From Fervidicola ferrireducens (GTDB taxonomy: Bacteria > Bacillota > Thermosediminibacteria > Thermosediminibacterales > Thermosediminibacteraceae), in NCBI RefSeq assembly GCF_001562425.1, contig NZ_LOED01000024.1:1-35969 (forward strand): DNA of 35,969 nucleotides. The letters run 5' to 3'. Under the pieces are notes generated by a model, which made no database searches, was not told where the DNA came from, and worked only from the letters and a program-made list of their open reading frames with translations. This document shows, piece by piece, positions 9,320-17,556 of this stretch. Position numbers and translations under genes: made by a program. Within the stretch, counting starts at the first letter, position 1. Every line of letters begins with the position of its first letter.

Positions 9320-10231
9320 ATGAATTTAAAAAACGAGCTTTCGCTGCCGGCGGGTTTTTTCGACCTAGAATTCGAAAAAGCAGCCGCGAAAAGAAGGCTT
9401 GAAAACCATTTCGCGGATATCTTCGTAAATAAGGGATACAGAGAATTTTCCCCGTCGCTCATAGAAAACTACGAGCTTTCCGATTTTTCCCTTGTGCCAA
9501 AAAACAAAATTTTTAAATTCATAGACAAAAGCGGCGATATACTGGCGCTCCGGTGGGACTACACCACTTCCCTAGCCCGCTTCTTAAAGATGAACTCGGA
9601 AAAAATTTCCTTCCCTCTCAAGGTTTTCTACTGCGGAAGTGTTTTTCGCTTTTTCGAAGGGTCCATGGGAAGGCCGAGGGAGATCATCCAGTTCGGCGCA
9701 GAGATAATAGGAGGAGACGTGGATGGTGAAATAGAGTTAATTAAGGGCATTTTTGAGTTTTTAAAGGGAACCGGTGTAAAAGGCTTAAGAATTTCTGTTT
9801 CGGAGGCGGAATACTTAAAAAGATTGCTTTCAGCCGAACATCTCCCCGCGGAAAGCCTTGAAAAAATCCTTCATGCCATAAAGTGCAAAGATTTTATAAT
9901 GCTTAACGAACTAGCTTCCGCTCTTTTTCCCGAACAACGGGAGGATTTATTTGACACCCTCTTGTCCGGAAAAAATTCCGTCGATTTTAGGCCCGAAATG
10001 GAAAATTTCCTGGAAAAGTTAAAAAATAGCCTTTTTAATATTCCGGTGGATTTCGACCCCTCACTCGTCCTCGATTTCGACTACTACAACGGTCCTATGA
10101 TTGAAATTTACGACCAAAACAAAACGTCCATCGGTAAGGGCGGCCGTTACGGCTTTTTATCGAAAATGTTTGGCATTGACAAAAATGGATTCGGCATCGC
10201 TCTGAATTTAAATTACATCCTGGGTCTGTAG
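9320..10231 (+). CDS. hisZ: ATP phosphoribosyltransferase regulatory subunit
   Basis: A catalytically inactive relative of histidyl-tRNA synthetase that partners the short HisG and carries its feedback control by histidine. The class II core is visible: LRWDYTTSLARF (motif near residue 75), YCGSVFRF (motif 2 region) and GKGGRYGFLSKMFG near the C-terminus. The anticodon-binding domain of a true synthetase is absent. At 303 residues it is much shorter than the roughly 390 of Bacillus HisZ and ends soon after the GGRYG block. AAAGGAG precedes the ATG. It is the first gene of the operon, 14 nt before hisG. Confidence 0.9.
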   Translation: MNLKNELSLPAGFFDLEFEKAAAKRRLENHFADIFVNKGYREFSPSLIENYELSDFSLVPKNKIFKFIDKSGDILALRWDYTTSLARFLKMNSEKISFPLKVFYCGSVFRFFEGSMGRPREIIQFGAEIIGGDVDGEIELIKGIFEFLKGTGVKGLRISVSEAEYLKRLLSAEHLPAESLEKILHAIKCKDFIMLNELASALFPEQREDLFDTLLSGKNSVDFRPEMENFLEKLKNSLFNIPVDFDPSLVLDFDYYNGPMIEIYDQNKTSIGKGGRYGFLSKMFGIDKNGFGIALNLNYILGL

Positions 10232-10245
10232 TAGGAGGATACAAA

Positions 10246-10914
10246 ATGGAGTACTTAACCGTAGCTGTACCGAAGGGCAACCTTTTTGATGAAAGTCTAA
10301 AACTTCTCGAATACATCGGCTTCCCGGCAAATCAGCTAAAAAAAGAGGAAAACCGAAAGCTCATATTTACGGACACGAGAGCAAAGATGAAAGTTGTCGT
10401 AACGAGAAACTTCGACGTCCCCGTCTACGTCGAGCACGGAGCTGCCGATTTTGGAATAGTGGGTAAGGATGTCATAGCCGAGATGAAGCCGGACGTAATG
10501 GAACTTTTGGATTTAAGATACGGCCGGTGCACCCTCTGCCTTGCCGGAAGAGAAAAGGAAGACCCGAAGTTTTTAAACAACGTAAGGGTTGCTACAAAAT
10601 ATCCTAATCTTGCTTCTCACTTCCTCTCCAAAGAAGGGATAAGGGCAAGGATAATAAAGCTGCACGGGAACATAGAACTTGCACCCCTTCTCGGACTTTC
10701 GACTTACATCGTGGACCTAGTGGCCACCGGCAAGACATTGAAAGAAAACAATCTTTCCATAATAAAACCTTTTTTTTCGTCCTCCGCACGCCTCATCGCC
10801 AATCCCTTCAGCTGGAAACTAAAAAGGGACTCGATGCTTGAATTTTTTGAAAAAGCCCGTATTTACGTGGAGGAAAGGAGTGGGTCAAATGCTTCCGGTT
10901 CTCACGGAACATGA
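10246..10914 (+). CDS. hisG: ATP phosphoribosyltransferase, short form
   Basis: Catalyses the first step of histidine synthesis, joining ATP and PRPP to give phosphoribosyl-ATP. At 222 residues it is the short form, which lacks the C-terminal regulatory domain and needs HisZ, encoded immediately upstream. The PRPP-binding signature DLVATGKTLKENNL is at 157-170, and AVPKGNLFDESL opens the protein. AGGAGG lies before the ATG. The last 26 nt overlap hisD, so the C-terminal tail (SGSNASGSHGT) is encoded by the same bases as the hisD start. Confidence 0.96.
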   Translation: MEYLTVAVPKGNLFDESLKLLEYIGFPANQLKKEENRKLIFTDTRAKMKVVVTRNFDVPVYVEHGAADFGIVGKDVIAEMKPDVMELLDLRYGRCTLCLAGREKEDPKFLNNVRVATKYPNLASHFLSKEGIRARIIKLHGNIELAPLLGLSTYIVDLVATGKTLKENNLSIIKPFFSSSARLIANPFSWKLKRDSMLEFFEKARIYVEERSGSNASGSHGT

Positions 10915-12190
10915 ACTTTTTGAACGGCTCAGAAAAAGAGCACAAAGTTTCGAAAAAGCCCGCGATGCCGTAAAAAAAATCAAAGAAATGGTGCTCTCCT
11001 CCGGAGACGATGCCTTAATCAGGCTTACCTCGGAACTAGACGGAGTAACTTTGAACAAAAATACTATGAGGTTCCCGGCAAAGGGGATTGAAGAAAGCGA
11101 AAAGTCCATCTCGCCCTCTTTAAAAAAGGCTATGGACCTTGCTTTTGAAAGGATTTTCGATTTTCACGAAAGGATAAAACCTCAGAACAAGCTCTTTTTC
11201 GACAATTACGGCAACCTTATGGGGAAAATTTACAAGCCCGTCGAAAGCGTAGGCGTTTATATACCCGGAGGCAGCGCCGCTTACCCTTCATCCGTCTTGA
11301 TGAATATAGTGCCCGCGCTGGTGGCGGGCGTCAAAAAAATAGTCGCCGTCACTCCGCCCAAAGCTGAACCCCCGCATCCCGCCGTTTTATACGCCTTAAA
11401 ATTATGCAACGTAACAGAGCTTTACACGGTAGGGGGTGCTCAGGCCATTTTCGCCCTCGCCTACGGGACGGAAACCATTCCAAGAGTCGACAAAATAGTG
11501 GGGCCAGGCAACGTATATGTGGCCGAAGCCAAGCGCGAAGTGTCTGGCGTAGTGGGTATCGACGGCTTCGCCGGTCCTTCCGAAGTGGTGGTGATAGCCG
11601 ACAGTTCGGCCAATCCCCGGTGGGTGGCCGCCGATTTGCTTGCGCAGGCAGAACACGATGAAAATGCCACATCGATACTTCTTTCCTGCGACGAAAGTTT
11701 GATCGAAGAAGTAAGAATCGCTCTGCAGTCTTTCCTTGCCACCCTCGAAAGCGGAAAGACCGCGTCGTCGTCCCTTTCTAAATGGGGCGGAGCCATTAAG
11801 GTAAAGGATGTATATGAGGCCATTGAAATCTCAAACCGAATCGCGCCGGAGCACCTGGAACTCATGGTAAAAAATCCCCGGACTTACATCGGGTATATAA
11901 AGAACGCTGGAGCCGTCTTCCTCGGGCCTTTCTCGGCCGAGGCTTTGGGCGATTACATCTTAGGTCCGAGCCACGTCCTGCCTACCAGCGGCACATCGCG
12001 GTTTTCTTCGGGGCTTTCCGCCGAAAATTTCATGAAGGCAACGAGTCTAATCTCGGCAACCCCTGCAGGTTTTTTTGCCCTTTCTCCCTGTGCCGGCGAA
12101 ATTGCTAAAGCCGAAGGCCTACCGGCCCATTATCTTTCGTTAAAAATTAGAAACGGGAGGGAATTTGCGGGATGCGAACCGCGGCACTAG
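10889..12190 (+). CDS. hisD: histidinol dehydrogenase
   Basis: Oxidises histidinol to histidine in two NAD-dependent steps using a zinc ion. Counting from the ATG at 10889 the protein has 433 residues. Zinc ligands and catalytic residues are visible: Q253 and H256 in AQAEHDENA, E321 and H322 in APEHLELM, and D355 and H362 in the GDYILGPSHVLPTSGTSR region. VGPGNVYVAEAKREV is the family signature. An upstream ATG at 10838 lies well inside hisG; the one at 10889 has AAAGGAG eight bases before it and fits the family N-terminus. It overlaps hisG by 26 nt and hisB by 19 nt. Confidence 0.96.
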   Translation: MLPVLTEHELFERLRKRAQSFEKARDAVKKIKEMVLSSGDDALIRLTSELDGVTLNKNTMRFPAKGIEESEKSISPSLKKAMDLAFERIFDFHERIKPQNKLFFDNYGNLMGKIYKPVESVGVYIPGGSAAYPSSVLMNIVPALVAGVKKIVAVTPPKAEPPHPAVLYALKLCNVTELYTVGGAQAIFALAYGTETIPRVDKIVGPGNVYVAEAKREVSGVVGIDGFAGPSEVVVIADSSANPRWVAADLLAQAEHDENATSILLSCDESLIEEVRIALQSFLATLESGKTASSSLSKWGGAIKVKDVYEAIEISNRIAPEHLELMVKNPRTYIGYIKNAGAVFLGPFSAEALGDYILGPSHVLPTSGTSRFSSGLSAENFMKATSLISATPAGFFALSPCAGEIAKAEGLPAHYLSLKIRNGREFAGCEPRH

Positions 12191-12747
12191 AAAGGAAAAC
12201 AAGCGAAACTCAAATCAAGGTGGCTTTGAATCTGGACGGCAGCGGGAAAAGTACGGTTAAAACCCCGATTGGAATTTTCAACCATTTCCTTTCCCTTTTT
12301 TGTTTTTTTTCAAAAATAGACCTGGAAGTCTATGCTTCGGGAGATTTGGAGGTGGATGAACACCATCTTATGGAAGATACGGGAATAGTGCTGGGACAGG
12401 CCATAAAAGGCGCCCTGGGTGAAAAGAGAGGCATAGCCCGATTCGGATGGTCTGCTGTTCCCATGGACGAAGCGTTGGTTCTGGTGAGCCTCGACCTTTC
12501 CGGAAGGTCCCACCTTAATTACGACCTTTCTGTTCCCGAATGGGTGGGAAAGGTAAAAGGCGAAAGTTTTAAGGAATTTTTCCTGGGATTCGTACGGGGC
12601 GGGGAGCTGACCCTTCACATAAAGGGCCTGTCCGGTGAAAACGGCCATCATATCATGGAATCGGCATTTAAGGGTCTCGGAATGTGTCTGAAATCGGCGA
12701 AGGCACTCGTTGACGACAGGATACCTTCCACTAAGGGCGTGATTTAA
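12172..12747 (+). CDS. hisB: imidazoleglycerol-phosphate dehydratase
   Basis: Converts imidazoleglycerol phosphate to imidazoleacetol phosphate using two manganese ions. It is the single-domain form (191 residues) without the histidinol phosphatase domain of enterobacteria. Metal ligands are present: H38, then H64, H65 and E68 in DEHHLMED, H149, and H159, H160 and E163 in GHHIMES. Odd points: the usual DHML is NHFL, and the conserved K/R-H-G that follows is replaced by FFS (45-47), encoded within T-rich tracts. PMDEAL and the STKG end are normal. GGGAGGG precedes the ATG, which overlaps hisD. Confidence 0.94.
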   Translation: MRTAALERKTSETQIKVALNLDGSGKSTVKTPIGIFNHFLSLFCFFSKIDLEVYASGDLEVDEHHLMEDTGIVLGQAIKGALGEKRGIARFGWSAVPMDEALVLVSLDLSGRSHLNYDLSVPEWVGKVKGESFKEFFLGFVRGGELTLHIKGLSGENGHHIMESAFKGLGMCLKSAKALVDDRIPSTKGVI

Positions 12748-13374
12748 ATGATAGCCATTGTAGATTACGGTATGGGAAACCTGATGAGCGTCCAAAAAGC
12801 TTTTACTCACCTGGGATTTGAAGCCAGGATAGTGTCGGAAGAAAGCAAAATCAAAAAGGCAAAAGGCGTGGTGCTGCCGGGCGTGGGAAATTTCGGGCAG
12901 GCCGTGGCCAATATAAAAAGCCGCGGCCTCTGGCAGGCCATAAAAGATGCGCTCGCCGAAAAACCTTTCCTGGGAATCTGCCTCGGCATGCAGCTTCTTT
13001 TCGAGGGAAGCGAAGAAAGCCCCGAATTTCCCGGTTTTTCAAAGTTTCCCGGGAGGTTTATCCTTTTTAAAAGCGATGTCAAAGTCCCCCACATGGGGTG
13101 GAATTCAGTTAGGTTCATAAAAAACTCGCCCATCGCAAACGGCCTTGATGGCGAGGAATTCTTTTATTTCGTGCATTCATACTACCTTCCCTTTTTAAGG
13201 GAATATACGCCTTTTGCCTTAGGCATTTCCAATTATCAAGAAAAGTTTATCGCAGCCGTAGAGTCAGAAAATATCTTTGCCTTTCAGTTTCACCCGGAAA
13301 AAAGCGGCAAAAAGGGACTTAAGATTCTGGAAAATTTCGGGAGGATTGTATATGGAAATAATTGCGGCCATTGA
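12748..13374 (+). CDS. hisH: imidazole glycerol phosphate synthase, glutaminase subunit
   Basis: A class I glutamine amidotransferase that releases ammonia from glutamine and feeds it to HisF. The nucleophile C78 sits in FLGICLGMQLLFEG, and the rest of the triad is H182 and E184 in FHPEKSG. PHMGWN is the HisH-specific block near the HisF interface. The 208 residues are the expected length. The ATG directly follows the hisB stop codon, and its ribosome binding site is weak (GGGCGTG), so translation probably depends on coupling. The end overlaps hisA by 23 nt. Confidence 0.96.
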   Translation: MIAIVDYGMGNLMSVQKAFTHLGFEARIVSEESKIKKAKGVVLPGVGNFGQAVANIKSRGLWQAIKDALAEKPFLGICLGMQLLFEGSEESPEFPGFSKFPGRFILFKSDVKVPHMGWNSVRFIKNSPIANGLDGEEFFYFVHSYYLPFLREYTPFALGISNYQEKFIAAVESENIFAFQFHPEKSGKKGLKILENFGRIVYGNNCGH

Positions 13375-14080
13375 CATAATGGGAAAAAAGGCCGTCCGGT
13401 TGTATAAAGGTAATAGGAGCACAGCCAAAGTGTACGGCAATGCGGTGGAGTTTGCAAGGAAATGGCAGGATATGGGAATAAGATACCTCCACTTGGTGGA
13501 CTTAGACGGTGCCTTTGAAGGCGTCCCGAAAAATATCGATACCATTCTGGAAATCCGCAAAATATTCACGGGCATGATACAGGTTGGCGGGGGAATAAGA
13601 AGCATTGAAGCGGTGAAAATGCTAAAAGATACCGGGGTCGACAGAATAATAGTGGGAACAAAAGCCCTCACCTCTGCGGATTTCCTTTTTAAGGTCAGGG
13701 AAATATTGGCGGATAAACTTTTTGTAGCCCTTGACTTTAAGGGTAACGAGCTTGCGACAAAGGGCTGGGAAAGTTCGCTCCCTTTTGAAAAGGTAAAAGA
13801 TGTTCTGGAAAGTATCGGACCTTCGGGTTTTGTAGTGACCGACACCGACCTCGACGGAACTCTCTCCGGCCTCGAAAAGGCAAGGATAGAAACTTTAATA
13901 GCAAAGCTATGGGGCAGGATAATCTATTCCGGAGGCATAAGGGACGAAAATGACGTAAAAGTTTTGCTTTCAATCCCCCGTATTTCCGGCGTGATAATAG
14001 GAAAGGCGCTTTACGAGGGCACTATAAGGATAAAAGAGGTGCTTTCTTATGCTGACCAAGAGAATAATCCCCTGCCTTGA
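13352..14080 (+). CDS. hisA: phosphoribosylformimino-5-aminoimidazole carboxamide ribotide isomerase
   Basis: A (beta/alpha)8-barrel enzyme that opens the ribose of ProFAR by an Amadori rearrangement. The catalytic aspartates are D8 (AAIDIMGK) and D128 (FVALDFKG). QVGGGIRS and [11 protein letters not shown] form the two phosphate-binding loops. From the ATG at 13352 the length is 242 residues. A longer frame from 13277 exists, but GGGAGG seven bases before 13352 and the family N-terminus decide the start. It overlaps hisH by 23 nt and hisF by 32 nt, so the hisA C-terminus is read from the same bases as the hisF start. Confidence 0.95.
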   Translation: MEIIAAIDIMGKKAVRLYKGNRSTAKVYGNAVEFARKWQDMGIRYLHLVDLDGAFEGVPKNIDTILEIRKIFTGMIQVGGGIRSIEAVKMLKDTGVDRIIVGTKALTSADFLFKVREILADKLFVALDFKGNELATKGWESSLPFEKVKDVLESIGPSGFVVTDTDLDGTLSGLEKARIETLIAKLWGRIIYSGGIRDENDVKVLLSIPRISGVIIGKALYEGTIRIKEVLSYADQENNPLP

Positions 14081-14813
14081 CGTCAAGGACAACCGGGTGG
14101 TGAAAGGGATCGAGTTTTTATCGCTGAGGGATGCCGGAGACCCCGTGGAACTTGCGGCGTTTTACGACGAGGCCGGAGCCGACGAGCTGGTCTTTCTTGA
14201 TATTACCGCTTCTTACGAAAAAAGAAAGACGGTGGTTGAACTCTGCAGGAGGACTGCGGAGAAGGTTTTCATTCCCTTCACGATCGGCGGGGGCATATCG
14301 GATATCGAGGATATAAGGGCCATTTTAAGGGCAGGTGCCGATAAAGTTTCGATAAATTCCGCCGCTGTAAGGGACAGGAGCCTGATTAAAAGAGGAGCCA
14401 TGACTTTCGGCAGACAATGCATCGTCGTGGCTATAGATGCAAAATTCAACGGAAAGTTCTACGAAGTTTACATCGACGGCGGAAGAACTCCCACCGGAAT
14501 GGACGCGGTATCCTGGGCAAAAGAAGCCGAATCTTTAGGCGCCGGCGAAATACTCCTCACCTGCATGAACAGGGACGGAACGAAGAGGGGCTACGACCTC
14601 GAACTTTTAAAACTCATAACGGGCAGTGTAAATATCCCCGTAATAGCTTCCGGGGGAGCGGGCTGCCTTGAGCACCTTTACGAAGCCCTGACTTTAGGCG
14701 GAGCGGATGCGGTTCTCGCCGCCTCCATCTTCCACTACGGGGTTTACACCATAAGCGAGGCGAAAAAATTCCTGCAGGAAAAGGGGGTACCGGTTCGCCT
14801 TGTTGAAATTTGA
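14049..14813 (+). CDS. hisF: imidazole glycerol phosphate synthase, cyclase subunit
   Basis: Uses ammonia from HisH to close the imidazole ring, yielding imidazoleglycerol phosphate and AICAR. The 254-residue barrel has both catalytic aspartates, D11 ([14 protein letters not shown]) and D130 (VVAIDAKF). [12 protein letters not shown] and VIASGGAG are the phosphate loops, and [11 protein letters not shown] is typical of HisF. AAAGAGG lies before the ATG, inside the end of hisA. Its product joins the pathway to purine synthesis by returning AICAR. Confidence 0.97.
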   Translation: MLTKRIIPCLDVKDNRVVKGIEFLSLRDAGDPVELAAFYDEAGADELVFLDITASYEKRKTVVELCRRTAEKVFIPFTIGGGISDIEDIRAILRAGADKVSINSAAVRDRSLIKRGAMTFGRQCIVVAIDAKFNGKFYEVYIDGGRTPTGMDAVSWAKEAESLGAGEILLTCMNRDGTKRGYDLELLKLITGSVNIPVIASGGAGCLEHLYEALTLGGADAVLAASIFHYGVYTISEAKKFLQEKGVPVRLVEI

Positions 14814-15417
14814 CGATTTAAAGAAAGATCTTTCAGGCCTTGTGCCGGTAGTAGTACAGGATGAAGCGACCTTCGAAGTGCTCATGCTGGGCTACCAAAA
14901 TGAAGAAGCTTTCGAAAAAACGCTGGAGACCGGTCTTGTGCATTTTTACAGCAGAGAGCGCAAAAAACTCTGGCTTAAAGGTGAAACTTCCGGGAATTAC
15001 CTGAAAGTAAAGGCCGTGTATGCCGACTGCGATGCGGACGCCTTGTTGATACTGGCCAAACCCCGGGGCCCGACGTGTCATACCGGCAAAAAAAGTTGCT
15101 TTTTCAATAAGATTATGGAATCCGGTTTTCCCAAGGGCGGTTTCCTTTATTATCTGGAAGACCTTTTAAGGCAAAGGAAAGAAGTTAAGAAAGAAGGTTC
15201 CTATACTTCAAAGCTATTTTCCGAAGGAAAGGACAGGATTTTAAAAAAAGTAGCGGAGGAAGCGGGCGAATTTATAATCGCATCTAAAAATAAAGACAAC
15301 CGGGAAATTGCCTACGAAGGAGCGGATCTACTTTTTCACTTAATGATGGCTTTGGTAGAGGAAGACATGGGGTTAAGCAACCTCATCGATGAACTGATAT
15401 CCCGGCACAAGAGTTAA
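14800..15417 (+). CDS. hisIE: bifunctional phosphoribosyl-AMP cyclohydrolase / phosphoribosyl-ATP pyrophosphohydrolase
   Basis: A two-domain fusion that catalyses the second and third steps of the pathway. The HisI domain (about 1-115) shows [19 protein letters not shown] and the metal site DCDADA with C77, C93 and C100. The HisE domain (about 130-205) shows EGSYTSKLF, the acidic EEAGE and [10 protein letters not shown], typical of the MazG-like pyrophosphohydrolases. The start is one of two adjacent TTG codons (14800 or 14803) inside the hisF end. AAGGGGG lies upstream at rather long spacing. It is the last gene of the operon, directly before a long terminator. Confidence 0.95.
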   Translation: MLKFDDLKKDLSGLVPVVVQDEATFEVLMLGYQNEEAFEKTLETGLVHFYSRERKKLWLKGETSGNYLKVKAVYADCDADALLILAKPRGPTCHTGKKSCFFNKIMESGFPKGGFLYYLEDLLRQRKEVKKEGSYTSKLFSEGKDRILKKVAEEAGEFIIASKNKDNREIAYEGADLLFHLMMALVEEDMGLSNLIDELISRHKS

Positions 15418-15456
15418 AAAAAAGGATTATGGTTTTTGAACCATAATCCTTTTTTT
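15416..15456. terminator. bidirectional terminator between hisIE and trxB
   Basis: A 12-bp stem AGGATTATGGTT/AACCATAATCCT with a TTTG loop is flanked by a run of A on the left and T on the right. It can extend by A-T pairs and work on both strands. On the plus strand it starts at the hisIE stop codon. On the minus strand it lies about 135 nt past trxB. Between 15457 and 15591 I see only T-rich sequence without a gene. Confidence 0.92.
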
Positions 15457-15591
15457 ACTTTTTTTATTTTTATTTTTATACTTTTTTGTTTTTCATTCCC
15501 TGATATTCCTAAACCCACTACAAAAACGCTCTTATCTACGCTCTTTAGTCTTCTCCCATGCAACTTTTTTATTTTCCCTTGTTAAGCCACT

Positions 15592-16512
15592 TTACCTCAT
15601 CTGGTGTTCTTCTAAATACTTTTCGGCCGAAACCGCTGCCACCGCTCCGTCGGCCACTGCAGTTACCACCTGGCGCAGGGACTTTTCCCTTATGTCACCG
15701 GCCGCGAAAAGCCCGGGCACGCCGGTTGCCATGTTTTCGTCGGTGATTATGTATCCCTTTTCGTTCAGCTTTACCAAATCCTTCACTATGGCCGTGTTGG
15801 GGTCCCAACCTATGGCAACAAATACGCCGTCCACCGGAATCGATGTGGTCTCCCCGGTCTTCAAGTTTTTCACCACGACCTCCTGCACGGCATCGGCGCC
15901 CCTTATTTCCTCAACCACCGAATCCCAGATAAATTTAATCTTTTCGTTTTTAAAAGCCCTTTCCTGCAGTATTTTTGTGGCCCTAAGTTCGTTTCTGCGG
16001 TGCACTACGGTCACGCTCCTGGCAAAGTGGGTGAGAAAAAGAGCCTCTTCAATGGCCGTATCGCCGCCGCCTATGACCATTACGGTCCTGTCCGTATAGA
16101 AGGCTCCATCGCAGGTAGCGCAGTATGATACCCCTTTGCCGGTAAACTCCTTTTCGCCTTTTACGCCAAGCCTCCTTGCCTGGGCTCCCATTGCGAGTAT
16201 CACCGTCTTGGCCTCTACGGTCTCATTTTTGAGGTGCAATAAAAACTTTTCGTTTTGTTTTTCGATTTTTTCCACTTCGCCGTTTAAAAACTGGGCGCCG
16301 AATCTTTCGGCCTGCTTTTTCATGGCCTCGGTGAGCTCCGCCCCGCCTATACCTTCGGTAAATCCGGGGTAGTTTTCGATAATGTCCGTAATCGCAGCCT
16401 GGCCACCCGGATACATCTTTTCGATAATCACCGTTGAAAGCCTGGCCCTGGCACCGTAGATGGCAGCCGAAAGTCCAGCAGGGCCTGCACCGATTATAGC
16501 AAGGTCATACAT
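15592..16512 (-). CDS. trxB: thioredoxin-disulfide reductase
   Basis: A flavoprotein that reduces thioredoxin with NADPH, keeping cytoplasmic thiols reduced. FAD is bound by GAGPAGL (8-14) and the C-terminal GLFAAGDI. The redox-active pair is C131-A-T-C134. The NADPH site is intact, with GGGDTAIEEA (148-157) and HRRNELRA (171-178), whose arginines favour NADPH. This argues against a ferredoxin-dependent or NADH-type variant. The length of 306 is normal. GGAGGG precedes the ATG. It is a single gene with its own promoter; no thioredoxin gene is next to it. Confidence 0.95.
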   Translation of the reverse strand: MYDLAIIGAGPAGLSAAIYGARARLSTVIIEKMYPGGQAAITDIIENYPGFTEGIGGAELTEAMKKQAERFGAQFLNGEVEKIEKQNEKFLLHLKNETVEAKTVILAMGAQARRLGVKGEKEFTGKGVSYCATCDGAFYTDRTVMVIGGGDTAIEEALFLTHFARSVTVVHRRNELRATKILQERAFKNEKIKFIWDSVVEEIRGADAVQEVVVKNLKTGETTSIPVDGVFVAIGWDPNTAIVKDLVKLNEKGYIITDENMATGVPGLFAAGDIREKSLRQVVTAVADGAVAAVSAEKYLEEHQMR

Positions 16513-16555
16513 GTTGGTCCCTCCTAAAAATTGTTATTAATTTGAATCTGATTTA

Positions 16556-16584
16556 ATTCTATATATTTATAAGATTTTTGTCCA
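16556..16584 (-). promoter_or_regulatory. promoter of trxB
   Basis: The minus strand reads TGGACA (16584-16579), 17 nt, then TAGAAT (16561-16556). The start point would be near 16549, about 37 nt upstream of the ATG. Confidence 0.7.
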
Positions 16585-16621
16585 GTTATAGTTTGTTAAA
16601 ATATAGAAAGAATTATCAGCA

Positions 16622-16653
16622 TCAAAAAAAAAAAGAAGGACGATGTCCTTCTT
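16622..16653 (-). terminator. terminator of the ribosomal protein superoperon, overlapping the rpsI stop codon
   Basis: On the minus strand AAGAAGGAC and GTCCTTCTT form a 9-bp stem around a three-base loop (16653-16633), followed by at least ten T. The first stem base pairs with part of the rpsI stop codon, so the hairpin begins where translation ends. Confidence 0.93.
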
Positions 16654-17042
16654 TACCTCTTGGAAAACTGCGGCGCACGACGGGCTTTCTTGAGGCCGTA
16701 CTTTTTCCTTTCCACCATTCGCGGATCGCGGGTGAGCAATCCCTCTTTTCTCAGCATCGGCCTGTACGCTTCGTCCACCTGCACCAAAGCTCTCGCGATA
16801 CCGAGTCTTACCGCACCGGCCTGGCCTGATATACCGCCGCCCTTTACGCTGGCTATTATGTCGAACTTGCCCAAAGTGTTGGTGACCACCAGGGGTTTTA
16901 AAATGTCGCTCCTCAGTGTCTCAAGGGGAAAGTAATCTTCAAAAGCCCTCTTGTTTATAAGTATCTTGCCGGTCCCCGGTGTCAACCATACCTTGGCAAC
17001 GGAAGTCTTCCTCCTGCCCGTGGTCAAGATAGCTTCTTTCAT
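16653..17042 (-). CDS. rpsI: 30S ribosomal protein S9
   Basis: A head protein of the small subunit whose C-terminal basic tail reaches the P-site tRNA. The tail ends in the conserved RRAPQFSKR, and [12 protein letters not shown] opens the protein. From the ATG at 17042 the length is 129 residues. A TTG two codons earlier abuts the GGAGG, so the ATG, six bases from it, is chosen. It follows rplM by 15 nt, the usual rplM-rpsI pair, and is the last gene of the long operon. Confidence 0.96.
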   Translation of the reverse strand: MKEAILTTGRRKTSVAKVWLTPGTGKILINKRAFEDYFPLETLRSDILKPLVVTNTLGKFDIIASVKGGGISGQAGAVRLGIARALVQVDEAYRPMLRKEGLLTRDPRMVERKKYGLKKARRAPQFSKR

Positions 17043-17057
17043 GCCCAACCTCCTTCC

Positions 17058-17492
17058 TTATCCCTCGTACTGCAATTCTTTAGGCTGCTGGGCTTGATGG
17101 GGGTGTTCCGGTCCCCTGTAAACCCTCAGTTTTTTAATCATCTTCCGTCCAAGAGAATTATGGGGAAGCATGCCCCACACAGCCTTGTATATTGCCTTTT
17201 CGGGGGCCCTCTGTAAAAAGTGCCGGTAGGTTTCGGCCTTCAAACCGCCAGGATAAAGGGAATGTCGGTAGTATATCTTTTTGTCCAGCTTTTTGCCCGT
17301 AAGAATTACTTTTTCGGCGTTCACTATTATCACGTGGTCGCCCGTATCCACGTGGGGAGTATAAATGGGTTTGTGCTTTCCTTTCAAAATTTTTGCCACC
17401 TGAGCGGCCAGTCTTCCTAAAGGCTTATCCGTAGCATCTATAACGTACCATTCCCGCTTTATTTCACCTTTTTTAGCCATGTACGTGCTCAT
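17058..17492 (-). CDS. rplM: 50S ribosomal protein L13
   Basis: An early-assembly protein of the large subunit. At 144 residues it has the typical blocks [36 protein letters not shown] and [11 protein letters not shown]. The N-terminal [11 protein letters not shown] is the common Firmicutes form. GGAGG lies six to seven bases before the ATG. A consensus promoter immediately upstream leaves a leader of only about 20 nt, too short for the L13 autoregulatory leader described in Bacilli. Confidence 0.97.
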   Translation of the reverse strand: MSTYMAKKGEIKREWYVIDATDKPLGRLAAQVAKILKGKHKPIYTPHVDTGDHVIIVNAEKVILTGKKLDKKIYYRHSLYPGGLKAETYRHFLQRAPEKAIYKAVWGMLPHNSLGRKMIKKLRVYRGPEHPHQAQQPKELQYEG

Positions 17493-17518
17493 CCTATCCC
17501 TCCTTAAACCACAAGGTT

Positions 17519-17547
17519 ATTTTATTATAAGCCTCCATCAGTGTCAA
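17519..17547 (-). promoter_or_regulatory. internal promoter of rplM-rpsI
   Basis: TTGACA (17547-17542), a 17-nt spacer and TAAAAT (17524-17519) on the minus strand sit in the 64-nt gap between truA and rplM. They would let L13 and S9 be made independently of the upstream superoperon. Confidence 0.82.
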
Positions 17548-17556
17548 GCAGTTCAT

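Noticed and set aside
12310-12810. Minus-strand open frame opposite hisB and hisH (166 codons)
   Set aside because: It lies over two clear his genes and its protein has no recognisable features.
15457-15591. Possible small RNA or gene in the T-rich stretch between hisIE and trxB
   Set aside because: It shows no promoter pair, stable fold or coding signal, and is probably just spacer after the bidirectional terminator.
17493-17518. L13 autoregulatory leader before rplM
   Set aside because: The promoter at 17519-17547 leaves only about 20 nt of leader, too short for that structure.
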